64,000 bases of DNA from Hoplostethus atlanticus (Eukaryota > Chordata > Actinopteri > Trachichthyiformes > Trachichthyidae), in contig JAXDDX010000298.1 in NCBI GenBank assembly GCA_034670405.1, positions 216,888 to 280,887 on the forward strand, written 5' to 3'. The position numbers were made by a program, and so were the translations under genes. Shown one piece after another: positions 47,285-57,573 of the stretch (position 1 is its first letter; each line of letters begins with the position of its first letter). The notes under the pieces were generated by a model, which made no database searches, was not told the origin of the DNA, and worked only from the letters and a program-made list of their open reading frames with translations.

Positions 47285-49925
47285 ATGAGATGGTCATGTA
47301 AATTCTGCAACACTGTTACTTCTACAAAGGGAGACATCCTAAAACATTATAGACTGCAACATGGCGGTCTAGGCCGGCATCGAGCCCAACCATGCCTTTT
47401 TTCTGAATGCCCCTGCTCTTTCAAGACCCTGAGCGCACTTAGATCCCATTTATCAAGACACCATGCCCGTGTTGATGGACTAAGACAAGGGGAGGTCCTT
47501 TCTTTCTGCTGCCAAAACTGTAAATCTGGCAAATTTTCAACGGAGACTGAGTTCTTTGCACACGTTAGACATCACTTAAAAAGTCAAGAAACAGTTTACT
47601 GCGTCTTTAACTGCTGTGACTTTAAAACTAATGTTTACTGTACTTTTGCTACCCACAAAAGCAGAAAACATACGCCTCATTCGGTCACTGATTTCAAAAC
47701 AGCCATCTTACAGACAAATTCAGAGGCAAATGCTATCGATGATAGCCCAGTTGATGAACAAAGTGAGAATGCTGAACAAAGTGAGAACGATGGTCATTTT
47801 TTGCAACTTGATGAAGAACAGGAAACTCTGCCTAATGCTGTCATAAGAAAGATAGGCTCAGTGCTCCTTAAATTGGACAGTGTTTTTCATGTATCGAGGA
47901 ACTGCATTGACCACTTGGTTGAAGACATTCAGTTTATTTCTTCTTTGACATCAGCTCAGTCATTTAGAGATAAAATCAATCAGACTTTGAAGAAACATAA
48001 TTGCATTGTTGAAGCATCCATTGTCTCAGACTTGGTAAAACAGTTATGTGAATTGAGTCCGTTGAACTCGGCACTTGGGAAGGATGGTCCATTCTCTACC
48101 TCCTACAAAAGGAGAGAATATTTCAAAGAAAGTTTCAACATAGTGGAACCTGTGGAATATATCATTGATGCAAAGGAAAAGCGAAGTTTCCAGTATGTTC
48201 CTATTCTTAAGTCTTTGTCTCAGTTGTTGAATAACAAGGACATTTTGGAAAAAGCTCTTGAAAATTTTACAGTCTGTCAAAGTAGTGGTGCCTCACAGTA
48301 CAAATCCTTTTATGATGGTACACATTTCAGACAGAATGAGTTTCTTTGTGGAGGTGAATTCAGAATCTCTTTGATTTTATATGTTGACGATTTTGAGATC
48401 TGTAACCCGCTTGGGACGTCCCGAAAAAAACATAAAATCACTGCTCTTTATTGGGTGTTGGGAAATGTACCATCACAATTACGGTCTGAGTTGACCTCTA
48501 TCTATTTGGCAGCACTTTGCAAAGCTGATGATGTTAAGAAACATGCTTATGCATCAGTTCTAGAACCACTCTTGAAAGACCTTGCAATCTTGGAGAAGGA
48601 AGGCATTTTTATCTCTAGGCTTGCTAAAAATATCAGGGGCACAGTACAGTGTGTGGTTGCAGACAATTTAGGGGCACATTCAATTGGTGGGTTTGTGGAG
48701 TTTTTTTCAGGGAACTATCCATGCAGGTTTTGTCTTGGCCAGCGTTCAGACTATCAGCTAAAGGAAGTACGTGGTGAGACATTTCAAAGGAGGACAAAGG
48801 AAGAACATGCAGTTCATGTGCAGACAGTTTTGCAAGATCCTGGTCTTGTCCATTGCTCTGGTGTCAAAAGACATTGCGCACTGACTGAAAAACTGGACCA
48901 TTTTCATGTACTGTCTGGCTATCCACCTGATCTGTTGCACGATTTGTTTGAAGGAATAATACCTGTCGAGCTGGCCTTATGCCTGAATGTTTTCACTAAG
49001 AAGAAATACCTGACATTAACTGAAATAAACAACTCAATTCAAACTTTCCCATTCAAGTGGTCAGACAAAACCAACTCTCCAAAGTCAGTACCTGCTACTT
49101 TTGCGACTCGGAGGAGTATAGGGGGAAATGCTCATGAAAATTGGACCCTAATAAGGTTTCTCCCATTTCTTATTGGACCAAAGATACCAGTTGATGAACC
49201 TGCTTGGTTGATTCTATTGGACCTTAAGGAAATTGTGGAGCTCATTGTTTCCCCTGTCCACACACAAGAGTCTGTTTCTTATCTTGACACAAAAATAGCA
49301 CAGACACAGATTTTTGGAAGTTTTTCCACAGGAGAGATTACTCCCAAAGCATCACTTTCTGGAGCATTATCCGCAATTGATACAGGCATTTGGTCCACTT
49401 GTAGCCTTGTGGACTATTCGTTTCGAGGCAAAACACAGTTACTTTAAACGAGTGGTGCGACACACCAATTCTTTCAAGAATATCTTGTTGTCTCTTGCTG
49501 TGAAGCATCAGTTGTTGATGGGTTATCATTTGCAGAATTCCGACTCTCTCAGACCTGCCCTTGCTGTTACACATCTCTCCAGAGTCCCTTTAGATTTATT
49601 CAAAGTTGAGATACAGGAGGCAATACAAAACAAATATCCAAATGAAACAGTGATCCAATTGGCAAACACAGTATCTTGTTATGGAACAAAGTACTCTGTA
49701 GGTATGATAGTGGCTCATGGCTCTACTGCAGGACTACCAGATTTTGTGCAGATACACCAAATGATGATTGTTGGGAGCTCACTTGCATTCATTGTGAAGA
49801 CTCGGAAGGCCTGGTACAATGAACACTTCAGAGCTTTTGAACTTGAACCAGCTGGACATGTGGAAGTCCTTGATCAACATGAGTTGTATGATGTACGATG
49901 TCTGAACCAGCAAAGCTGCGTGTGA
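47285..49925 (+). CDS. C2H2 zinc-finger DDE-like transposase (TNP2-type), one frameshift
   Basis: An ATG at 47285 follows a plausible acceptor (AACTTATAG). The first 120 residues hold four C2H2-like fingers (CKFCN...H...H; CLFSEC; CCQNC; CVFNCC). The core has VDDFEICNPLG, then VADNLGAHSIGGF, a cysteine pair PCRFCLG, and DLLHDLFEG, which I read as the acidic catalytic residues of a CACTA/TNP2-like nuclease. The frame then shifts by one near 49300-49315: the original frame runs on into unrelated text to 49447, whereas the third frame continues the family sequence from HRFLEVFPQERLLPKHHF to a stop at 49925. Multi-copy relatives annotated only as uncharacterised are known to me from fish genomes. 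A transposase role is inferred from the CACTG termini and these motifs. The last 28 bp overlap the start of the next gene. Confidence 0.7.
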
Positions 49926-52900
49926 TCCTTCATGACACTGATATACGGAAGCTGCTGCTGCCATATGGAATTCCAGATACACTTGAAGAATTGCGTTCAG
50001 TATTCACAGAAACATTGCAGATACAAGGGAACTTCACTCTACAGTATAAAGATGCTGAGTTTGGGGAGTTTTTCACCTTGACTTCGACAGGTGATATCAA
50101 AGACAAAGACACTATCAAAGTGATACTCACTGAGCCTATAATTCTTACTCTTACTGAAGAGAACCCCTCATCGGATGTGTCGTCAGTTGTCTCAGATGCC
50201 TTTTCAGCTGCTTCATCAGGGTCCTCGTCAGCTGACACGGTACTGCTATCCTCCTCAGAATGTCATGGTCAACAATCACAACAATGGCCATCACAAATTG
50301 AAATCCCCCAATTTGCTTATGATTCAGAGTTGATTCTTCAGTCTGCAAATGAAGCCTTCAGAAAGGATGGGACTCTACTGAATAATCCTAAAGTGAAGTC
50401 TGATATCCTTGAAAAACTGGCGGAAAGGATGTACCAGTATACCGCATATCCAGTATACCGCGGCTGTGGCTCAGGGGGTAGAGCGGGTCGTCCGCTAATC
50501 AGAAGATCGGCGGTTCGATCCCAGGCTCCTCCAGTCCGCATGTCGAAGTGTCCTTGGGCAAGACACTGAACCCCAAATTGCTCCCGAAGCTGCGCCTTCG
50601 GTGTGTGAATGTGTATGAATGGTTAGATTCCCCTGATGTGCAGGCTGGCACCTTACATGGTAGCGCCCTGCCATCAGTGTATGAATGTGTGTGAATGGGG
50701 TGAATGTGAATGTAGTGTAAAGCGCTTTGAGTGGTCGGAAAAGACTAGAAAAGCGCTATATAAGTACAGTCCATTTACCATTTACCAACAGGTCTACAGA
50801 TCCTAGCTGTTGCTGAGGCATTAATTCAACGACATCCTTGCTTGAAGGAGCCAGGCTCTTTCTCTGGACTGTATGGATGGCAAACACGTTTAAAGTACAA
50901 GATGGGAAACTATAGAACCAAACTGAGAAGCATTGGATGTCCAGAACTGGAGGTTAATTCTGTCAAGAACAAGCGATCTGCTTCTAAAGCATTTAAGAAG
51001 CCTCGTAAATCAGAAGTTAATTACCTCCCACCACTCCCAGCCGGAGAATCCCTGCAGACGCTGGAAAAGCAACGGGTGGATCTCCTCAGTGAGTTCAAGA
51101 AAAGAGACAATTGGAGGACCATAAACGAAATGATGGCCAAGACCTTTTCCTATCGTAGGAAAGGTATAGTGGAAGAAAAGCCCTGCCATAGCGGACCTGA
51201 AGAAGAGTTGGCCTGCTTTGTTGGTAGCCAGTCAGGTAGTTACATATTCCACAAAAGTTTTCTACAGTGTTTCTTTTATTCATCTTTTCCATCAAATTGC
51301 AATTTCTGTTGAATATACCTTTAGGTAAAATATATGGCAATATAGTTTTTCTTCTTTTTGTCTTTTCAGTCTACAGCTGAATGTATTTACACAAAGCCAT
51401 AGCTTCCAGTGAACTTTTGTAGTACCAAAGCAAATTAAATTATTGTTGTTTTTGTAGAATGAGTGACTAACTTTTTTCAATAACTTTTTATCTTTTGTTT
51501 TCAAGGTCAAGGAAGAATTTAAAAGAATAACGACCATCGACCTGGAAACAACATTCATGGCCAATCTGGACAACTACACAGACAAACTTCTGCAGTTGTT
51601 CCGAGCCAAGGGAGGTGCTGCTGGGCAGAAGATGTCTGTGCTTTTGCAGATGCTGAATCAGGTGTGTACATAACTTAATGTCAGAACATCCTCCTTCGTA
51701 GTAGAGTATGATTTTTGTAGCATGCGCTGCATTGATAGTCTTACAGAAATGCAGCATCAATCTTTATGACTGGAGGATACATTTTTAATCTTTTGTTGTT
51801 TATTCACAGTTGGTTACATGTTACTGAACAGGGAACGAACTTGCATGAGAGGACACCTGTACAGTAGAAATGTTTTCACTGTACAATCCTCTTTACCTAC
51901 TATCAATACGTAGAATATAATTTAATGTAATACTATAATTAAGAATAAGATAACGATACTGCCCCTTTTAAGATTTTTACCTCCAGCAACGAGGTTAGGA
52001 TTTCGACCCTGTCCGTTTGTCTGTTTGTTGGCAGGATAACTCAAAACGTTCTGAACGGATTTGCAGGAAACTTGAGGTTGGTCATGAGCCAAGGGAGACT
52101 TGATTAACTTTTTGGGCCAGTCGGCATCAAGGGGGCATGATAATGGGCATAGCTTAGCACAAAAATGGGTGTAACTTACAAATGCATCATGACACCTGGG
52201 CTGCGTTCAGCCTGCCCTTGACGGTACATAACGTTTTCTTCAACAAATAGGTAATACATTAGACAACTAATTGATTAACAGTGCAAGCTGGGTGTGTTCT
52301 GCAGAGTTTTCCAATTGTCTTGAAATGTGTCACTCACTGTCAAACATCACCATGTCCACCTAATGGAAGCTAACAGCCCTGAAGATTGTTAACTTATTGT
52401 TATTATTATTGAGTGTATTAAAGCGAGTGACATATTTCAAGACTATTGGAAAACTCTGAAGAAAACCTTTTTTCAATTAGTCGTCCAATATATTACCTTT
52501 TTGTTGACGCAAACATTATGCACCGTAAAGGGCAGGCTCCGGCAGCCCTCGAGGAAAGGTTTATCAGGGGCAGGAAGCACTGATTAACTTTTCACATTGA
52601 TTGCCCAGAAAGGGATGTGGCCTATCACAAAAAGGCACATGACATGACATGACAAAACTTTGAGGAAAGGTTGGTCATGGGGCTAGGGAGAAATGGACGT
52701 GGTCTCCAGGCCACACCCACTTCTGGTTCTCCAAATGTCTCTGAAGAGGGGGTCTTGTGGGTTGTCATCTGACTTGGAGCCACTGACTTGCCAGTCAATC
52801 TCCCAGTCACGCTCATATTCGGTTTAGCTGCCACCTTGGCAGAGGTCTGCACTCTACTGAGTGACTTCTTGTTTGCTTTTTTTCTTGACAGAATGACACA

Positions 52901-54348
52901 ATTGAGAAGCACCGGGAAGTGGTGATTCATTGTTTGATGCTGTACCTCTCAGAAAATGTGGAGGATCTCATCAGGGATTATGAGGTGAGGCTGATTAATT
53001 AAGGGGATATTTCAATAAAATGTAAACTTCTCTGGTGAGTAGAGGAATGGCAACCATTCCAGGCCATTCACACACTACTAAGACTACAAAACTTTGTACC
53101 AGTTATTGAATTGCACAATTCATTAGGGCTACAACCACTAATCGATAAAATAACATATAAATTATTATAAAAATAGATGACAGCGAATTTCATTATAGAT
53201 TATTTGGGTAAGTTATGAAGCACACACCGTGGCACGGCTACGTCACTTCAAGTACTGAAAACGCATTTGAAAAATGGCGGAGGCTACCGTGAAGAAAAGA
53301 GTACAACCCAAGTTGTCATATGGGAGCACTTTACATTAAAGTCTTCAAAGAAGACTGTTAGTTGCAAAATGTGCAAAGTTGATTTCTATTTAGGGTGGCA
53401 AATGCTTGGACAGCACACTCGCTCTGTGCACACCGTACACAGTTCTCTCGGTCTCTTGGGCCCAAATGGCCCAAAATGTTTTTTTATCCCAAAATACGGG
53501 GCTAAACCTTACTTAGAGACCAAACGTTAGCATCTGGTAGCTAACTTCAAAGTCAATAGCACTTTGCTTGGCCTCGTTAAGCACACTAATTAAGTGGTTA
53601 TATCACCTTGGACCAGTGTTATAACCCAGAGGTGATGAGAGGTGATGATGGTCATGCCTTGTCAGAAACTTCAGTCCTCTGAACCTCGGGCTGGGCAGAC
53701 GAGAGGGTCACCTTCTGTTTTTTGAATAGAATGTCGGAAATAAAATGTTGCTTTTTTTATCAGATTAATCGAAAAGATAATTCACAGATTAATCGATTAT
53801 CAAAATAGTTGTTAGTTGCAGCCCTACAATTCATAATAACAATAATTATATGGGAAGTGCACAATTACATTTCCACAATTACATGATTGTCATTGTTAGG
53901 ATCACCGTTTAGAGCAATTTTGACATCAACATTATGACATTCCCCTCTGAGCAATAATTACAGAATAATGAATTGTGAATAAAACAGAGAATGCAGTAGT
54001 CTGTTGTTCAATTATGGCATTTCCTTTCTTAATTTTTAGGTTACCCATGAAGACTTGAGCCAGGAGGACCTTTCTGCCCATGTGCTAAGGATTGTAACCA
54101 CACGTGGCTGTGCAGTTGATGACCCCCCAGAGATAGGAATTGTACTTGAAGGTCTAGAGGTGCTAGCAGGTTTGTCCAGTGTTGGAAAGGCGTGTGCCAT
54201 GCTTCTCGGCTTGATATATTCTGTGAACTTGAGCTATCCCAAACAACTAAAGTACACATTTGAAGTTTTTCAAAAACTTTTGTTGGAGTTGGATAGCGCT
54301 AAGCTATCTCCAAAGGTTCATTCTCTAAAGCACAAACTGCTGAGCTAG
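49898..54348 (+). CDS. SAMD3-like protein (PB1-like N-terminus), second gene of the element
   Basis: Exon 1 is 49898-50452. Further exons are 50800-about 51231, 51506-51661, 52892-52984 and 54040-54348 (stop TAG). Exon 1 encodes a PB1-like start (LQYKDAEFGEFF, TSTGDIKDKDTIKV), a serine-rich linker and FAYDSELILQSANEAFRKDG. Later exons carry LIQRHPCLKEPGSF, KYKMGNYRTKLR, FSYRRK, EEFKRITTIDLE and the conserved end IGIVLEGLEVLAGL...LIYSVNLSYP. This is the multi-copy fish family often labelled 'SAMD3-like'; its function is unknown. The start lies 28 bp inside the end of the transposase gene, so the two probably act together. Lesions: a SINE sits between exons 1 and 2, exactly where the protein family is continuous, and the exon 2 donor looks displaced by a 4-bp TCAG duplication (51232-51235), giving a phase mismatch with exon 3. 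Confidence 0.68.
50459..50787 (+). mobile_element. tRNA-derived SINE with L2-like tail
   Basis: It begins GCGGCTGTGGCTCAGGGGG (A box) and has GCGGTTCGATCCC (B box). It continues with AGTGTCCTTGGGCAAGACAC and ends AAAGCGCTATATAAGTACAG followed by CATTTACCATTTACC. It interrupts the SAMD3-like coding sequence. Confidence 0.85.
53124..53826 (+). mobile_element. hAT element with BED-finger fragment
   Basis: Termini are TAGGGCTACAACCACTAATC and GTTAGTTGCAGCCCTA. CAATTCAT is identical at 53116-53123 and 53827-53834. Inside, 53274-53450 encodes a BED-like finger (VSCKMCKVDF, then LGQHTRSVH). It lies in the last intron of the SAMD3-like gene. Confidence 0.85.
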
Positions 54349-54518
54349 ACCTTTCCTAAAACGGGTTAATGCAGTGGTTAAATTGCACATTTTGAGGATG
54401 CATCACTGAACGGTTTTAAAAGAACAAATGCAGAGCAAGATTGTTGGTGTTTGTTTGTTTTATAGCAAAACGTGTTTCTTGCCCTGTGTTTCTAGTCACT
54501 ACTCAATTCTTCTGTTCC

Positions 54519-55240
54519 TTATTAGACAGAGTAGCTGTGTTTACCTTAAAATGTTTGGAGCTGCTATTTTGCACTCAATGCTGTGATCCATATTTTTTCA
54601 TACTTTCCATTCATACATTTCCACTTAACATTGAAATAGTCAGTTTTGTATGTTTATATGACCCCCACTTGCTATATTCTTACTACTATTTTGCTATTTT
54701 TCCCAAGTACTATTTGCTGCTCCAACAACCCATTTTCCCCCTCGGCATCTTTAAAGCTTAAATTTGTCTTAAGTAATATATGCAATACATGTGCATGTGT
54801 AATTCTTCTGTTCTTTATTAGACAAACAAAACTCAAACTGGAGTGTGAGTAGACAGAGTAGCTGTGTTTACCTTAAAATGTTTGGAGCTTTTTTGCACTC
54901 ATAATGCTGTGATCCATATTTTTTCATACTTTCCATTCATACATTTCTACTCAACATTGAAATAGTCCGTTTTGTATGTTTATATGACCCCCACTTGCTA
55001 TATTCTTACTACTATGCTATTTTTCCGAGTACTATTTGCTGCTCCAACAACCCATCTTTAAAGCTTAATTTTGTCTGAAGTAATATATGCAATACATGTG
55101 CATGTGTGTGCATTTTTGTGCATTCGTGTTTGTGTGTGCATGGCGTGTATCTGTATAATTCTTCTGTTCTTTTATTAGACAAACAAAACTCAAACTGGTG
55201 TGTGAGTAGACAGAGTAGCTGTGTTTACCTTAAGATACCT
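54519..55240. repeat. Tandem duplication, about 335-bp unit
   Basis: The unit from GTAGCTGTGTTTACCTTAAA to CAAACAAAACTCAAACTGG occurs at about 54530 and again at about 54855. A third partial copy of its end and start lies at about 55158-55240. The copies differ by small indels. It is located 3' of the SAMD3-like gene within the CACTG element. Confidence 0.85.
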
Positions 55241-55520
55241 TAGTCTTTTGTTTTACAAAATGTTTTACAAAATGTGTTCTGAGTAAGACTTGGAAGACTT
55301 GTCAACGAGGTAACTGAACAAATAAAAATGTAATTGAATTTATTGACATGTTTTTGCCTCAATTCCATTTCAGTCAAAGTACTTTTACATTGAAATTGCA
55401 ATAGGACATTGATACTACATGTTTTAGATTATTTATAACTTAAAAGTCCAAGTTAGTGGACTTCAGGTCAAGTAAGTGATCTGCATACACTGCATAGAGT
55501 AAGTATCTGTAATGTGAAAT

Positions 55521-55711
55521 ATTAAGTATACACAATGGGTTCATTTGATGGAACTAAGTTGGCTTTAAGTAATTTTTTGAGTTGGGTATTCAGAAATGTG
55601 TGTATTATCAACTTACGACTATTAAGTATACACAATGGGTTCATTTGATGGAACTAAGTTGGCTTTAAGTAATTTTTTGAGTTAGGTATTCAGAAATGTG
55701 TGTATTATCAA
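55521..55711. repeat. 100-bp tandem repeat, two copies
   Basis: ATTAAGTATACACAATGGG and the next 72 bp are repeated at 55621 with a single difference (GTTGGG to GTTAGG). It lies in the 3' subterminal region and is rich in TAAGT motifs. Confidence 0.9.
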
Positions 55712-55811
55712 TTCAATATTTTCTCATCCCCTTTACTTAGAAATCTCTTAGTTGAAAGTACTTAGGAAAAGGGTAAAACGTTGCGATGGTTTTCCTAAGT
55801 AAACCCAACAC

Positions 55812-55827
55812 ATTATTTTTTGCAGTG
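55812..55827 (-). repeat. Right terminal inverted repeat of the CACTG element
   Basis: The minus strand reads CACTGCAAAAAATAAT. The retroviral LTR resumes at 55828. Confidence 0.75.
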
Positions 55828-55954
55828 TGCAAACATATACCCATCTCAGCTCAGTAGTTTTCCACTGGCTGTGACTATACTTATGCATACATTTTATTGC
55901 AGTTTATACTTCAAGCATATTATAAGCACACTTACATTATTGTTTTCCACAACA
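55828..55954 (-). repeat. 3' LTR, proximal piece
   Basis: Nearly identical to 61496-61620 (the 5' LTR start). The minus strand begins TGTTGTGGAAAACAATAATG. It is cut on the low-coordinate side by the CACTG transposon. Confidence 0.85.
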
Positions 55955-55967
55955 TTCCCCCCCTTTG
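55955..55967 (-). other. Polypurine tract of the retrovirus
   Basis: The minus strand reads AAAGGGGGGGAA directly before the LTR start TGTTGTGG, the position and composition expected of the plus-strand primer. Confidence 0.8.
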
Positions 55968-56061
55968 ATCATATAAATGATCACATAGAGAAATAATGAT
56001 GTAAGACCTGTCATGCCCCAGATATGTTAATCAATCCCTCAGTAAACATTAGAGACATCAG

Positions 56062-56925
56062 TTAGAACAGTCTAATCAGTGGTACTTCCTTCGTCAGAGT
56101 CATCAAACGGTTGGCTCTCAATTCACTCCTTATACCGGTCAATGCATCTATGGTGTTATTCATAAATTGCATCATATCATATCTTATAATTTGCAAATGT
56201 TTAGCATTAGCTGTGGCTTGGATACTCAACCCTGATGCAAACATCATTTCTTCCTTCACCAAAAAGTCTGAACTCAGCAGGAATGTGATCCACTGAGGGA
56301 GCATATCGGTCTCCCCAAGAGGCCCATCTCTTGACAAGGCCGTGTCCATTGGCATGAGAGTCCAGGGAATAATGTTTTCATTCCTCATTGTCTTAGTAGA
56401 GTTATACAAATTCACATCCAGAATTGTGGCCAAGCACACAGAGGTGCTGTGATTGGTAGCTTTGGGAAACAGAAAGGATGTTGTTGAGTGTGGCATTATT
56501 GCACAAACATAACATGGTTTCTTGTCATTCCCAGTTTTCCCAATAGTATGATTCATGAATCGATACCACGTTAGTTTCAAACGAGCTGTAGTCTCCTCCG
56601 GTCAGCCATGATGTATTGAGCTGGCGTATGTATGTTTTCTCATGGAGGTGTGTGTTGTTGTTGGAGTGTCTGTTATTATAGTCCTGCCGTAGGACTGGTG
56701 GTGGTGTATCACTGCTCTTACCTCGAGTTTTTTCAGGCACATGCTCCAATGACCACAGGAACACAATGATGCTGAGCGTGAGCAGGATACATATACTGCC
56801 ACACATGCTTCACCCATGTCGCCTGAAGGGGTGCCGTGGTCTCTCCATTGTCCGTCCACCGCACTCTGAGTAGCTCCTATACCACAGGTTGTCTCTTCTT
56901 GTGCCAGGCCGGTAAGACGATGGGT
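56062..56925 (-). pseudogene. Retroviral env remnant
   Basis: The minus strand is split over at least two frames (56925-56525 and 56580-56062). The second carries CYVCAIMPHS, a cysteine pair seen in fish retroviral envelope proteins, and near its end a heptad-like segment. No membrane anchor or complete transmembrane subunit is recognised before the polypurine tract. The coding sequence is truncated and broken. Confidence 0.55.
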
Positions 56926-57437
56926 CACTATAAGAACACCTCCCCCTCCATAACCTGGGCTTTCCCCTGCGGCGGTGAGTACTCCGAGCGAGTTTCAGGC
57001 ACAATTGTAAATCCAAGTTGCTCTCCGATGAGAGTTGCTGCAGGCACAATTGTAAATCCAAGTTGCTCTCTGGTGAGAGTTGAAGTCGTCTCTGGCAGGG
57101 GCGGTGCCTTCTTACACTGGCTGGCGTGGATCCACGTGGTCCTCTCAGCGACTTTCGCCACAGAGTGGGTTGTCAGTAGCACCTGGTATGGTCCTGGTTT
57201 GATGGGATGGAGTGGTCCCTCAGCTGGTGTGGGGAGAGCGTCCTTCACCTGTGAATGTATAAGGCTTAACACCTTAGAGAGGTTAGTGCAGTAGGCCAAC
57301 ATGCTACTATGAAATTCCTCTGTGTCTAGTGCTTTTGGCCCTAGTGGAGAACTGAGCCCAGTCTCCATTGGTCTGCCTGTGATTATCTCAAAGGGAGATA
57401 ACCCTGTCTGAGTGTTGACACTCCCCCTCATGCTCAT

Positions 57438-57573
57438 GATTCAAGATTCAAGATTCAAGAAGTTTAATTGTCACATACACACACGAGGTGTGTAGTGAAA
57501 TGCAAAGTGGCAATGCTTAGCAGAAATGTGCAAAATAACAGGTTCACACTATTTACAATAACCAACACAATAG
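57438..57573 (+). repeat. Short repeat inserted in integrase
   Basis: GATTCAAGATTCAAGATTCA, then AGTTTAATTGTCACATACAC and GTGTGTAGTGAAATGC. The integrase sequence is continuous when this segment is left out. It is related to 29735 and, inverted, to 59622. Confidence 0.65.

Larger units (their letters stand above)
45111..55827 (+). mobile_element. Two-gene EnSpm/CACTA-type DNA transposon with CACTG termini (10.7 kb)
   Basis: The left end CACTGAAAAAAATTAT (45111) and the inverted right end CACTGCAAAAAATAAT (55827) match at 14 of 16 positions. TG precedes and follows (equally, GTGC around ACTG...CAGT), a short target duplication. The insertion splits a retroviral LTR, which independently confirms both boundaries. 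Cargo: a zinc-finger transposase-like gene (47285-49925) and a spliced SAMD3-like gene (49898-54348). Subterminal regions are rich in short TAAGT/ACTTA motifs, as CACTA elements often are. The copy carries later insertions (46130, 46569, 50459, 53124) and coding lesions, so it is probably not autonomous now. Confidence 0.72.
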
